A DNA stretch of 40,465 nt from Acidobacteriota bacterium (GCA_023265365.1 JAHFTY010000010.1:4885-45349), one strand, 5' to 3'. Positions 1 through 8,937 are shown, counted from the stretch's first letter. Translations and numbers: made by a program. The notes: a model not told the origin generated them from the letters alone.

Positions 1-1
1 G

Positions 2-463
2 ACGTCGCCGATCACGGATCTCCAGGTGGTCCTCGGCAAGTTCTTTGCCGCGGTTTCGTTCTTCGCGATTCTGCTGTCCTCGACTCTGTTGCCGATGGCG
101 GTGCTCTACATTTACGGCACTCCGGCGTCGGGTCCGATCGCGAGCGCGTACCTGGGCATTCTGTTGTACGGACTGTCGTTGCTGGCGATCGGTCTGTTCA
201 TTTCCACGCTGACGGAGAACCAGATCATTTCGGCAGTCCTGAGTTTCGGAACGATCATGGTGCTCTGGCTCGTCGACGTCGTGGCCCAGCGGTCGGAAGA
301 GCCGGCCAAGGGAATCCTGACCTATCTTTCGATACTTTCACATCTCGATGACTTCATGAAGGGCGTGCTCTCGACGTCGCATGTGATCTTCTACCTGTCC
401 CTGATCGTTCTGGCGCTGTTCCTGACATACCGGTCCATCGATTCGCTGCGGTGGAGAGGATAA
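2..463 (+). CDS. ABC-2 type transporter permease (GldF-like), 5' truncated by window edge
   Basis: Frame is open from base 2 (TSPITDLQVVLGKFFAA...), several hydrophobic TM segments; directly followed by a GldG-like gene. Confidence 0.75.
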   Translation, partial: TSPITDLQVVLGKFFAAVSFFAILLSSTLLPMAVLYIYGTPASGPIASAYLGILLYGLSLLAIGLFISTLTENQIISAVLSFGTIMVLWLVDVVAQRSEEPAKGILTYLSILSHLDDFMKGVLSTSHVIFYLSLIVLALFLTYRSIDSLRWRG

Positions 464-465
464 CG

Positions 466-2031
466 ATGAAAGAACAACTCAAGAAAGCAGACCTGCTCGG
501 ACTGATCATCATCGCCGCTTCCACGATCGCACTCCGGACAACGGGCGTGAAACCGCTTTACCTCTACATCGCCATCGGCCTGGGCGCGGCTCTGGTTGTG
601 TCTTCCCTGGCCGTGAAGCAGCAGGAGATTTGCGCGGGGCTCGGACGGCGTTCGACGCGGTTTGGAATCAATTCGGCGACATCGGTCATTCTGATTGTCG
701 GCGTTCTCGCGATGGTGAATTACCTCGGAGCGCAGCATCAGAAACGCGTCGACATGACGACCGAGAAGATCTACAGCCTTTCGGACGAGTCTTCGAAAGT
801 GGCCGACCAGGTGAAGCAGAATCTGCACATCAAGGCGTTCTATCCCGGCGGCGAGTATCCGCCGGTGAAAGACCTGCTCAATCTCTTTCACAATCGAAAT
901 CAGAAGATCACCTTCGAATGGATCGATCCGGATAAGCAGCCCGAAGCCGCCAAACAGGCCCAGGTGACCGCGTACGGCGAGTTCCAGAATCCGATGTCGG
1001 GAGAGTCCTTCCGATACGGCACGCTGATCCTGCAGATGGGTGACAAAACCGAGCGGATCGAAAAGCAAAGCGAGCCGCTGCGTGAAGAAGACATCACGAA
1101 CAACCTGACCAAAATCGTGAAAGGCGAGAAAAAGACGGTTTACTTCGTCGACGGTCACGGTGAAAAGAAGATCGACGACAACGAACGCGGAGGATACAGC
1201 CAGGCCAAAAGCGGCCTGGAACGCGAAAGTTATGTCGTGAAGAGCGTCAACCTCGCGAGCGAAAACAAGGTTCCGGACGATGCAACCATTCTCGTTCTCG
1301 CCGGTCCGGCGGCCGAGCTGTTTCCGAATGAGGTCGAGATGATCGAGAACTACTTGAAGGGCGGCGGCAACGTCATGATGCTTCTCGATCCGCCTCCGGC
1401 AACCGGCCTCAAGGACTTTCTGCACCGGTGGGGGGTCGATCCCGGAGACAACCTCGTCGTCGATGCCAGCGGCGTCGGCCGGGCGTTTGGAATGAGCGCC
1501 GGCGTCCCGCTGGTGACGTCCTACCCTCAGCACGCCATTACCGCACCGATGCGGGTCATGACGTTCTTTCCGCTGGTCCGCTCGATCACTCCGGTGTCGC
1601 CGGCTCCCGAGGGCGTCACGGTCGACAAACTGCTCGAAACCAACGAACGGAGCTGGGGTGAGACCGACACCAAGGGGTCGCAGGCCCGGTTCGACGACGG
1701 GAAAGACGTGAAGGGGCCGGTCACGATCGCGGCCGCCATCTCCAGGGATGCCGCGGACAAGAAGAAAGCGCGGCTCGTCGTCTTTGGAGATTCCGACTTC
1801 GCTTCGAACGTTTATTTCGGCCAGGCCGGTAACGGCAATCTGTTTTCGAATACGGTGAACTGGCTCGCGCGGGACGAAAACTTTATTTCGATCAAACCCA
1901 AGAGCCCGGACGATCGACGGCTCGAGCTGACAGAAGCCCAGGGACGGCTGGTGAACTACGCATTCGTACTGCTGCTTCCAGCCGGAATTCTGATCGCCGG
2001 CATTTCCGTTTGGATGAGACGCCGGAAATAG
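466..2031 (+). CDS. GldG-family ABC transporter auxiliary protein
   Basis: Two N-terminal TM segments, extracytoplasmic domain (KIYSLSDESSKV, VYFVDGHGE, LVLAGPAAELFPNEVEMIENYLKGGGNVMMLLDPP), C-terminal TM. Start taken as ATG 466, just after the permease stop. Confidence 0.8.
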   Translation: MKEQLKKADLLGLIIIAASTIALRTTGVKPLYLYIAIGLGAALVVSSLAVKQQEICAGLGRRSTRFGINSATSVILIVGVLAMVNYLGAQHQKRVDMTTEKIYSLSDESSKVADQVKQNLHIKAFYPGGEYPPVKDLLNLFHNRNQKITFEWIDPDKQPEAAKQAQVTAYGEFQNPMSGESFRYGTLILQMGDKTERIEKQSEPLREEDITNNLTKIVKGEKKTVYFVDGHGEKKIDDNERGGYSQAKSGLERESYVVKSVNLASENKVPDDATILVLAGPAAELFPNEVEMIENYLKGGGNVMMLLDPPPATGLKDFLHRWGVDPGDNLVVDASGVGRAFGMSAGVPLVTSYPQHAITAPMRVMTFFPLVRSITPVSPAPEGVTVDKLLETNERSWGETDTKGSQARFDDGKDVKGPVTIAAAISRDAADKKKARLVVFGDSDFASNVYFGQAGNGNLFSNTVNWLARDENFISIKPKSPDDRRLELTEAQGRLVNYAFVLLLPAGILIAGISVWMRRRK

Positions 2032-2033
2032 GT

Positions 2034-3350
2034 ATGAAGTTCAAGGGCACACTTGCATTGCTTGCCGTATTTCTCGTCCTTGGCGGCTACATGTACTTCG
2101 CCGAATACAAAGGCAAGGACGCGAAGGAAGAGGACACCAAAAAGAAGGCGATCAACGTCGATGCCGGGGACATCGCCGAAATCAGCCTCATAACTCCGGA
2201 TCGCACGATCACCGGCGTGAAAAAGGGTGAGAAGCAATGGGAGGTCGCGAATCCCCAGGGCATCGATCCCGATCAGGACGAATGGGAACTTCTGGCCACC
2301 AACGTTCCACGCATCGAACGCGAAGACACGGTCACGACCGATGGCGCCAATCTTGCCCAGTTCGGATTGAAGGATCCGGGTTTGAAAGTCATCGCGAAGA
2401 CGAAGGACGGCAAAACGATCGAACTGCTCTTCGGCGACGAGAATCCACGAAAGATCTACAACTACGCGAAATTCAGCAACAGCAACGACGTCTTCCTCTC
2501 GCCCAGCTCCTGGAGCCGCATTTTCAAGAAGACGCTGACCGACCTTCGCAACAAGAAGGTCCTCGAACTCGAAGCGGACGACGTCGATATGGTCACGATC
2601 GCTGAGGGAACGAAGGAAACACTGTTTCAGAAGAACGGGACCGACTGGTTGATCAAGAAGCCCGTGGACGCCAAAGCCGACGCAAGCGAAATGACCACAT
2701 TCCTCAGCTCGATTCGTTTCGCCCGCGCCACCGATTTTTCGGACGCCGCCCTGGACAAGCCCGAGATCCGGATCACGCTTCACGATGGGAAGGCGAACGC
2801 CAACCGGGAGTTGTTGATCGCCAAAGCGCCCGAAGCCGACAAGTACTACGCGAAGGACTCATCGCGTCCCGCCACAATGATCATCGACAAGGACCTTGCC
2901 GAGAAGTCCAAAAGGCCCGTCATTGACTGGCGCGACAAGTCGATTGCCCAGATCGACCGCGACAAGACCGATCAGATCGAGATTGTCCGGGGTTCCGATA
3001 CCCTGGTCATCAAAAAGGACGGCAGCGACTGGAAGTCCGCAGACGGAAAAAAGCTGCAATGGGACAAGGTTTCAGGAATGCTGAACACGCTTGAGTTCGA
3101 CAAGGCGAAGGACATCATCGATGTTCCAAAGCCGGCGCGGGCTTACGGACTCGACAAGCCGAAAATGGAAGTCGTCTTCAGGCAGGGCGGCAAGGAGGCG
3201 TTGCGTCTGGCTTTTGGATCAGACAGCAAGACTCCGGAAGGTGTTTATATCGGGACCTCCGCTTCATCCGCCGTCAAGGTCGTATCCAAGGACGTGTACG
3301 ACAAGTTCAACGTCAAGGCCGAGGAGCTTGTGGAGAGTGCCGGAAAATGA
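2034..3350 (+). CDS. DUF4340 domain-containing protein
   Basis: N-terminal TM (GTLALLAVFLVLGGYMYFAEYKGKD) and repeated W-x-I/V-x-x-P modules typical of DUF4340; follows the GldG-like gene. Confidence 0.75.
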   Translation: MKFKGTLALLAVFLVLGGYMYFAEYKGKDAKEEDTKKKAINVDAGDIAEISLITPDRTITGVKKGEKQWEVANPQGIDPDQDEWELLATNVPRIEREDTVTTDGANLAQFGLKDPGLKVIAKTKDGKTIELLFGDENPRKIYNYAKFSNSNDVFLSPSSWSRIFKKTLTDLRNKKVLELEADDVDMVTIAEGTKETLFQKNGTDWLIKKPVDAKADASEMTTFLSSIRFARATDFSDAALDKPEIRITLHDGKANANRELLIAKAPEADKYYAKDSSRPATMIIDKDLAEKSKRPVIDWRDKSIAQIDRDKTDQIEIVRGSDTLVIKKDGSDWKSADGKKLQWDKVSGMLNTLEFDKAKDIIDVPKPARAYGLDKPKMEVVFRQGGKEALRLAFGSDSKTPEGVYIGTSASSAVKVVSKDVYDKFNVKAEELVESAGK

Positions 3351-3576
3351 AGCGACCCTCTCAGAACTGATCGGTTCAATCCTTCGCGGCAGCATCGGGA
3401 CCGTGCGCTCCAATAAGGTGGCTGCCGCTTTCGCTGCCGTCGCTCTGGCCGGCACGACCCTGATCGCCTTCAACAGTCAATATGACGAGCGTCCACGGTA
3501 CAGCCAGGCCGCTCTCCCCGAAATTAACGAATTGTTCAGGATATTCATCGCCGACTGTGGTACCAAATCCCTGTAG
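3337..3576 (+). CDS. candidate small membrane protein (79 aa), uncharacterised
   Basis: GTG-initiated ORF overlapping the DUF4340 stop by 14 nt; one predicted TM (KVAAAFAAVALAGTTLIAF). No recognised family. Confidence 0.3.
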   Translation: MPENEATLSELIGSILRGSIGTVRSNKVAAAFAAVALAGTTLIAFNSQYDERPRYSQAALPEINELFRIFIADCGTKSL

Positions 3577-3614
3577 CCGCCGGCGGGAATCGGCCGCCAC
3601 CACAATTCGTGACC

Positions 3615-3641
3615 TGTAACCCCAAACGAGAGATCGGCGTA
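3615..3641 (+). promoter_or_regulatory. candidate ECF sigma-type promoter TGTAAC-N17-CGTA
   Basis: TGTAAC at 3615-3620 and CGTA at 3638-3641, resembling Bacillus SigW/SigX-type ECF promoters; just upstream of the ECF sigma ATG at 3650. Confidence 0.45.
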
Positions 3642-3649
3642 TTGAGACT

Positions 3650-4177
3650 ATGAAATTTGATCGCGAACTGATTGTTCGCGCGCAGGGTGGGGACGGCACA
3701 GCCCAGGAGAGCATCGTCAAGCAGTTTTCGCCGATGGTTTTCAGGCTGATCAGCCGGTTCTTCAGGTCGAGAGAGGACGTGGAGGACCTGGCCCAGGACG
3801 TTTTCCTGAAGGTCTTTGCGCGTATCGATCAGGTGCGGCCGGACGAGAACTTTTCCGGTTGGCTGGCCCGAGTGGCGGTAAATACATGTTATGACGAGTT
3901 GCGGAAAAACCGGCGGCGCAAATTGGCCATGGAAACGTACGGGCCTGAGGCCTTTCGGGAAGCCTCCGTGGCGCCACCGGAAGTGGACTCTTACGGAAAA
4001 GCACGAGCGGCTTTGGAGAGTCTTGATCCAAAGCTTCGAATCCCGTTGATTCTGAAGGAAATAGAAGAGCAGTCCGTCGAGCAGATCGCACGGACCATGG
4101 GGTTGACCCAGACTAATGTGAAAGTCCGGCTGTTTCGGGCCAGAAAGAAACTGGCGGCCATTCTGGGTCAACGCTGA
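3650..4177 (+). CDS. ECF-type RNA polymerase sigma factor
   Basis: Region 2 (MVFRLISRFFRSREDVEDLAQDVFLKVF) and region 4 (LRIPLILKEIEEQSVEQIARTMGLTQTNVKVRLFRARKKL). Confidence 0.93.
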   Translation: MKFDRELIVRAQGGDGTAQESIVKQFSPMVFRLISRFFRSREDVEDLAQDVFLKVFARIDQVRPDENFSGWLARVAVNTCYDELRKNRRRKLAMETYGPEAFREASVAPPEVDSYGKARAALESLDPKLRIPLILKEIEEQSVEQIARTMGLTQTNVKVRLFRARKKLAAILGQR

Positions 4178-4192
4178 GGGGGAACAGGAAAG

Positions 4193-4543
4193 ATGGATAC
4201 AAAACTTAAAGAATTCTTCGACGAAGAAAAAAAACGAGTCTTTACCCCCGATCCACATTTCCACACGCGCGTGATGGCCAGGGTGCGTGAGGCGCGGGCA
4301 GCCGACTACACCATCTGGGACGCCGTTCCGAGTTCCAGCCGTCCCGTGTTTGGACTGGCTCTTGTCCTCATGCTTGCTTTCCTGGCGGTTCAGTTATTCA
4401 TTCCTCAAATCCCCGAGCGCGGGTTTCTCGACGCGCTGCTTGAGGCGGAACAGGGGCCGTCGGACGCGATGTTGTCTTCGGTGGCGGACATGCCGGACCA
4501 GGAGTTTGTCAATCAACTGCTGGGGTTTGAGGAGCAGAAATGA
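4193..4543 (+). CDS. single-TM protein, putative anti-sigma factor without zinc finger
   Basis: About 50-aa polar N-terminus, one TM (VFGLALVLMLAFLAVQLFI), short C-terminus; sits directly behind the ECF sigma gene. Confidence 0.6.
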   Translation: MDTKLKEFFDEEKKRVFTPDPHFHTRVMARVREARAADYTIWDAVPSSSRPVFGLALVLMLAFLAVQLFIPQIPERGFLDALLEAEQGPSDAMLSSVADMPDQEFVNQLLGFEEQK

Positions 4544-5037
4544 TCGCGCGATCGGCGTTGGGAAAGATCCTCGTCTTCTCCGTCTTCTTTATCGGGATCG
4601 GCACCGGCGCGCTGCTGGACACGGCCTACCGGACCCGCGTCAGCAGGGCGGGCAACGACGGCGACCGCCGCGGCGGCGAACACGGGTTGAGCCCGCAGGA
4701 ACGCGCCAAACGCGACCTGGACCGTATGGGCCAGTATCTCGGGCTCGATCAGAACCAGAAGGAACAGATCGCGAAAATCCAGGATGAAACGCGTGGGGAA
4801 TTCCGGGCCCTGCGTGAAAAGACGGATCCCGAATTCAAAGCACTGCGCGAGAAAGTGGATCCACAGTTCAAGGCCATCGAAGAACGATCCCGCGCCCGAA
4901 TCGGCGCCATCTTAAACGCAGAACAGCGGCGCAAATGGGAAGAAGTGCGGGCGCAGCGCCAGAACAATGGGCGTGGCCGGCCGGGGCCGCGGTCTGGCGA
5001 TCGCACGGACAAGTCGAATCGACCGGATAAGCAATAA
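4540..5037 (+). CDS. membrane-anchored Spy/CpxP/CnrX-like periplasmic helical protein
   Basis: N-terminal TM anchor, then charged alpha-helical region (LGLDQNQKEQIAKIQDETRGEFRALREK...RIGAILNAEQRRKWEE). ATGA overlap with the preceding gene. Confidence 0.65.
   Translation: MIARSALGKILVFSVFFIGIGTGALLDTAYRTRVSRAGNDGDRRGGEHGLSPQERAKRDLDRMGQYLGLDQNQKEQIAKIQDETRGEFRALREKTDPEFKALREKVDPQFKAIEERSRARIGAILNAEQRRKWEEVRAQRQNNGRGRPGPRSGDRTDKSNRPDKQ
4798..4896 (+). repeat. three tandem 11-residue (33-nt) coding repeats
   Basis: EFRALREKTDP / EFKALREKVDP / QFKAIEERSRA within the Spy-like protein. Confidence 0.7.
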
Positions 5038-5089
5038 ATATTTTTATTGAACAGGCTGGGCCGCGACCGGCTCCAGATGGAGGATTTAC

Positions 5090-8002
5090 GTGCACATGCG
5101 GAAGCTCTTAATAGCGGCCATGATCCTGCTGACCGCGACGATCGGCTTTGCCCAATCGGCAAAGGTTCGGGGCAAAGTTTTGGACAGTTCAGGCCTGATC
5201 ATGCCCGGCGCAACAGTGAAGCTGTTGCAGGGCGACAAGATCGTCAAAGAAGGCGCCACGACCGCCACCGGCGACTTCGACCTTGCCGTGAATCCGGGAG
5301 ATTACCGGCTGGAAGTCTCGGCCCCCGATTTTGCGACCAGTACTCAACCGGTCAAGGCCGCTGCCAATCCGGCTCCCATCAACGTGAAGCTGACCCTCGC
5401 TGTTCTTGCGACGAATGTGGACGTGACCGAAAACAGCAACGCCGTCAGTATCGATGCCGACTCGAGCCTGTCGACAACGACGCTGGCCGGAGACTCCATC
5501 GCGGAACTGCCGGACGATGAAACCGAACTGGCGGCTTACCTGCAACAGATCGCCGGATCGCGCGGCGGCGCCGAGTCGGGCGGTGGGAATGGCGGTTTCG
5601 TCATCGACGGGTTCAGCGGCGGACGTCTGCCTCCGAAAGACCAGATTCAGGAAATCCGGATCAACAACAATCCCTACAGCACCGAATTCAGCGGCCTGGG
5701 CTTTGGCCGCGTCGAGATCATCACGCGCGCCGGGACGGGAAACTTCAACGGCAACATGCAGTTCAACTTCAGAGATGAATCGCTGAACGCGAACAACCCG
5801 TTCTCCACCGAGAAGCGGCCACCGTATCAGACCCGCAATTTCAATACGAACTACGGCGGCCCGATCATCAAGAACAAGCTCACCATGAACTTCCGCGCCA
5901 ACAACAACGAGCAGGACAACAGCGGTGTCATTCGAGCCCTGGTGCCGGCCAGCATCAGCCCGACCGGATCGTTCAATCAGTCGTGGGTCAATCCCAGCGT
6001 CAATCGCGGCGCCAACGTTCGCGGTCAGTACGCGATCACGAAAAACCAGGTGCTGAACTTCAACTATTCCTATGGTTCGAACAAACGCACCAATCAGGGA
6101 CTCAGCGAATTCACGCTTCCTTCGCGCGCGTCCGACAGCAAGAGCTCGAACTATGAGATCCAGATTCGCGAGACCGCGATCATGAGCACGTCGCTCGTCC
6201 ACGAAATGCGTTTTGAAGTGGGTCGCGACAAGAGCAACCAGACGCCCCGGACCGCGGGAATCACGATCAATGTTCTGGACGCGTTCAATGGCGGCGGCGG
6301 CCAGAACCGGAACAGCAGCAATAACCGGAACCTGGAATTCGGAAACCTTCTGCTGTATTCGAAGGCGAAGTGGACGTCGAAGGCCGGCATGCAGATCAGC
6401 CGGGTGAAGAACCACAGCGAGTCCTACAACAACTACACCGGCACGTATTCCTTCTCGAACCTGGCAGACTACCTCGCTGGAAAGCCTCTCCAGTTCACGC
6501 AGACAACTGGAAATCCGATTCTGGATTCGAGACAGACGGAATTCGGTGTCTTCTGGCAAAACGACTGGAAAATCACTCCTAAATTCAGCTTTTCCGGCGG
6601 CGTGCGTTACGAATCCCAGACGAATCTGAAGGACTTCAACAATATCGATCCGAGGATCGGTTTCGCGTTCGGACTGACCAAGACCTCGCTGATCCGCGGC
6701 GGCGCAGGAATTTTTCATCAACGGCTGAATATCAACAACGTTCAACAGTTGATGCGCTTTGACGGCACGCGTCAGCTCCAGATCACCGTTCCGAATCCGT
6801 TCTACGATCCAGCCAGCCCTCCGGCCGGAGCAGCGGCGACTCCCGGCACGATTCGAGTGCGTGCGGAGGATCTGACAGCGCCCTATAACGCAAACACATC
6901 GCTGTCTCTGGAAAAGTCCTGGCCGCACGGATTCGGAACCACGTTCTCGTGGGATACCACGCGGGGTATCCATCTGTTCCGAAGCCGTAACTTGAACGCA
7001 CCCTATCCGGGCACCGCGATCTCGCAGGATCTGCAAGACCGATTGAATTCCCGTGACGCCGCGGTCAAAGCGGCGGCCAGGGAGCAGGTAGACCGGTTGC
7101 GGCCTCTCTACCCCAACGTTGGCAACGTGAATCAGTTGGAGTCGACCGGGAAGTCGCGCTCCAACAATTTCAACATCGGATTCCGCGAGAGCCAGCCAAA
7201 GATCTGGAATCTCCAGATCTTCGGGAGCTACGGACTCGGATACAACAGGAGCGACACGAACGACGCATTCGGCCTTCCGATGAACGGCTACAATCTGGCC
7301 CAGGAATGGTCCCGCTCGCAATTCGACACGCGCCACCGTTTCAATACAGGAATCAACCTTCGATGGCCTTCCGCCATGGGATTGGCTCGAAGCTCAAACA
7401 TGTTCGCGAAGGGCATCGGCAACCTCTGGAACGCCTCGTTCGGAAACATGTTCACGATGCTGAATATCAACGCCAGTTCGGCCCGGCCCTTCAACATCAC
7501 GACCGGCCGCGACAACAACGGAGATACCTCCATCAACGACCGGCCGGATGGATACTCGCGCAACGCCGGCATCGGGCACGACAATTACAACGTCAACCTG
7601 AACTTCAGCAAAACCTACAACCTCAAGCATGAACGCAGCGGTGGCGGCGGATCCGGAAACGGAGTGAATCCCTACCTCGCCTCGTTCGCCGAGCCGCAGC
7701 GCGGCGGCGGGGGCTTTCCAGGTGGATTTCCCGGAGGTGGGGGCGGCGAACAGCGCGGCCCCGGCGGCGGACCGGGTGGCGGCGATCGCGGCGGCCAGAG
7801 GGGCGGTCCCGGTGGCCCCGGTGGCCGAGGTCAGCAACCGAGTCGAGGGCCGACGATGTCCTTCACCGCAAATGTGAACAACCTGCTGAATAACACGCAG
7901 TACGGCAACTTCAGCGGCGTGATGACCTCGCCCTTCTTTGGAAAACCCACGAACGCCCAAAACTGGCGGCAGGTTAACCTCGGATTGCGTTTTAATTTCT
8001 AG
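5090..8002 (+). CDS. TonB-dependent receptor with N-terminal carboxypeptidase-regulatory-like domain (Oar-like)
   Basis: Signal peptide, KVRGKVLDSSGLIMPGATVKL domain, plug motif GGFVIDGFSGGRLPPKDQIQEIRINNNPYSTEFSG, C-terminal barrel ending VNLGLRFNF. Gly/Arg-rich insert near the C-terminus. Start may instead be ATG 5096. Confidence 0.88.
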   Translation: MHMRKLLIAAMILLTATIGFAQSAKVRGKVLDSSGLIMPGATVKLLQGDKIVKEGATTATGDFDLAVNPGDYRLEVSAPDFATSTQPVKAAANPAPINVKLTLAVLATNVDVTENSNAVSIDADSSLSTTTLAGDSIAELPDDETELAAYLQQIAGSRGGAESGGGNGGFVIDGFSGGRLPPKDQIQEIRINNNPYSTEFSGLGFGRVEIITRAGTGNFNGNMQFNFRDESLNANNPFSTEKRPPYQTRNFNTNYGGPIIKNKLTMNFRANNNEQDNSGVIRALVPASISPTGSFNQSWVNPSVNRGANVRGQYAITKNQVLNFNYSYGSNKRTNQGLSEFTLPSRASDSKSSNYEIQIRETAIMSTSLVHEMRFEVGRDKSNQTPRTAGITINVLDAFNGGGGQNRNSSNNRNLEFGNLLLYSKAKWTSKAGMQISRVKNHSESYNNYTGTYSFSNLADYLAGKPLQFTQTTGNPILDSRQTEFGVFWQNDWKITPKFSFSGGVRYESQTNLKDFNNIDPRIGFAFGLTKTSLIRGGAGIFHQRLNINNVQQLMRFDGTRQLQITVPNPFYDPASPPAGAAATPGTIRVRAEDLTAPYNANTSLSLEKSWPHGFGTTFSWDTTRGIHLFRSRNLNAPYPGTAISQDLQDRLNSRDAAVKAAAREQVDRLRPLYPNVGNVNQLESTGKSRSNNFNIGFRESQPKIWNLQIFGSYGLGYNRSDTNDAFGLPMNGYNLAQEWSRSQFDTRHRFNTGINLRWPSAMGLARSSNMFAKGIGNLWNASFGNMFTMLNINASSARPFNITTGRDNNGDTSINDRPDGYSRNAGIGHDNYNVNLNFSKTYNLKHERSGGGGSGNGVNPYLASFAEPQRGGGGFPGGFPGGGGGEQRGPGGGPGGGDRGGQRGGPGGPGGRGQQPSRGPTMSFTANVNNLLNNTQYGNFSGVMTSPFFGKPTNAQNWRQVNLGLRFNF

Positions 8003-8024
8003 TAAGCTTCACGCGACCAAAAAA

Positions 8025-8053
8025 GTGGCTGTCTTCCCCCGGAAGGCAGCCAC
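8025..8053 (+). terminator. Rho-independent-like terminator hairpin
   Basis: GTGGCTGTCTTCC-CCC-GGAAGGCAGCCAC, 13-bp stem with one G-U pair, preceded by an A run and followed by GTTTCT; just after the receptor stop. Confidence 0.8.
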
Positions 8054-8077
8054 GTTTCTATGTAAGGGGTAGCACCG

Positions 8078-8878
8078 ATGAATCGATTGGCTCTTCTACT
8101 GGCACTGGTTCTGATCGCCGTTCCTGTCTTTGCACAGGAAGGCGGCGCCGGCGACGGCGGCTTTGGCGGGCTTCTGGGTATGGGCGACGCGCCGCGAAAC
8201 AACAATGCGCCCCCGCCGGACCGGCTGGTGCAGCTCCGCAAGATTCTTCTCGATGCGAACGTTCCTTTGAACAAGGATCAGGAAAAAGCCCTCAGCAACA
8301 TGCTCGAGAAGGACATCAAACAGTACACGGCCGATCTTGAGAAGAAGTTTCCCACGGAAGTCGCGGCCGCTCGCGCGACAGCCGAAGGAGCGCCCGAGGG
8401 AGCGGTTCCTGCGGGCCGGCCCGGTGCAGGCGGCCAGGCTGGCGAACGTGGTGGTGGCCGAGGCTTTGGCGGCGGTCGCCGGGGCGGCGGAGTTCCTCCC
8501 AACAGCCCGTTGGGGCTCGAAATGACTCGTCTCAACACCGAGCTTCAAAACAAAGTGACCGCGGCCCTGAAGCCCGAACAGCAGGCCGCCTTCAAGAAAT
8601 TCCAGAACGATCAGGTCAAGAGAGCCGGCGGGTTCGGGGCATTGAAGCTCATCATGCAGGAAGCCGGCACGGCGCTCAGCGCCGATCAGGAGGCCCAGAT
8701 TCAGGCTCTCTATGCGGAGGAGAATCGGCAGCGCCAGCAGATTATCCGTGAATCTCAGGGGCAGCCCGACAGAGCCAGGCTGGATGCCCTGACGGCCGGG
8801 ACGATGTTGAAGGTGACCAAGATCCTTACCGCGGACCAGAAAAAGTTCTTCCTGGACGCCCTCAAAAAGCAGCAATAG
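8078..8878 (+). CDS. secreted Spy-like/LTxxQ-like helical protein with Gly/Arg-rich linker
   Basis: Signal peptide (MNRLALLLALVLIAVPVFAQ), repeated LxxDQ-type motifs (LNKDQEKA, LKPEQQAAF, LSADQEAQI, LTADQKKFF), GERGGGRGFGGGRRGGG linker. Confidence 0.6.
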   Translation: MNRLALLLALVLIAVPVFAQEGGAGDGGFGGLLGMGDAPRNNNAPPPDRLVQLRKILLDANVPLNKDQEKALSNMLEKDIKQYTADLEKKFPTEVAAARATAEGAPEGAVPAGRPGAGGQAGERGGGRGFGGGRRGGGVPPNSPLGLEMTRLNTELQNKVTAALKPEQQAAFKKFQNDQVKRAGGFGALKLIMQEAGTALSADQEAQIQALYAEENRQRQQIIRESQGQPDRARLDALTAGTMLKVTKILTADQKKFFLDALKKQQ

Positions 8879-8883
8879 AGCAT

Positions 8884-8937
8884 GGATTCGGTGTGAGGCC
8901 CCGGATTCCTGATGAAACAGGGCCTGCCACCGAATTC
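8884..8937. other. two-part stem-loop between the 8078 gene and lysA
   Basis: GGATTCGGTG-TGA-GGCCC-(18 nt)-GGGCC-TGC-CACCGAATTC; outer 10-bp and inner 5-bp stems, no obvious U tract. Confidence 0.6.

Noticed and set aside
3351-3413. Possible UGA (selenocysteine) read-through at the DUF4340 stop, considered because selA is present
   Set aside because: The continued frame soon meets a further stop, the family normally ends there and no SECIS-like hairpin was evident.
5189-7336. 715-aa ORF on the minus strand opposite the TonB-dependent receptor
   Set aside because: Fully antisense to a well-supported receptor gene; long antisense ORFs are expected from high-GC codon usage and the translation has no recognisable domain.
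7690-7860. GGC/GGT-rich tract as a possible CRISPR or tandem-repeat array
   Set aside because: No regular repeat-spacer structure; it encodes a Gly-rich segment in frame with the receptor.
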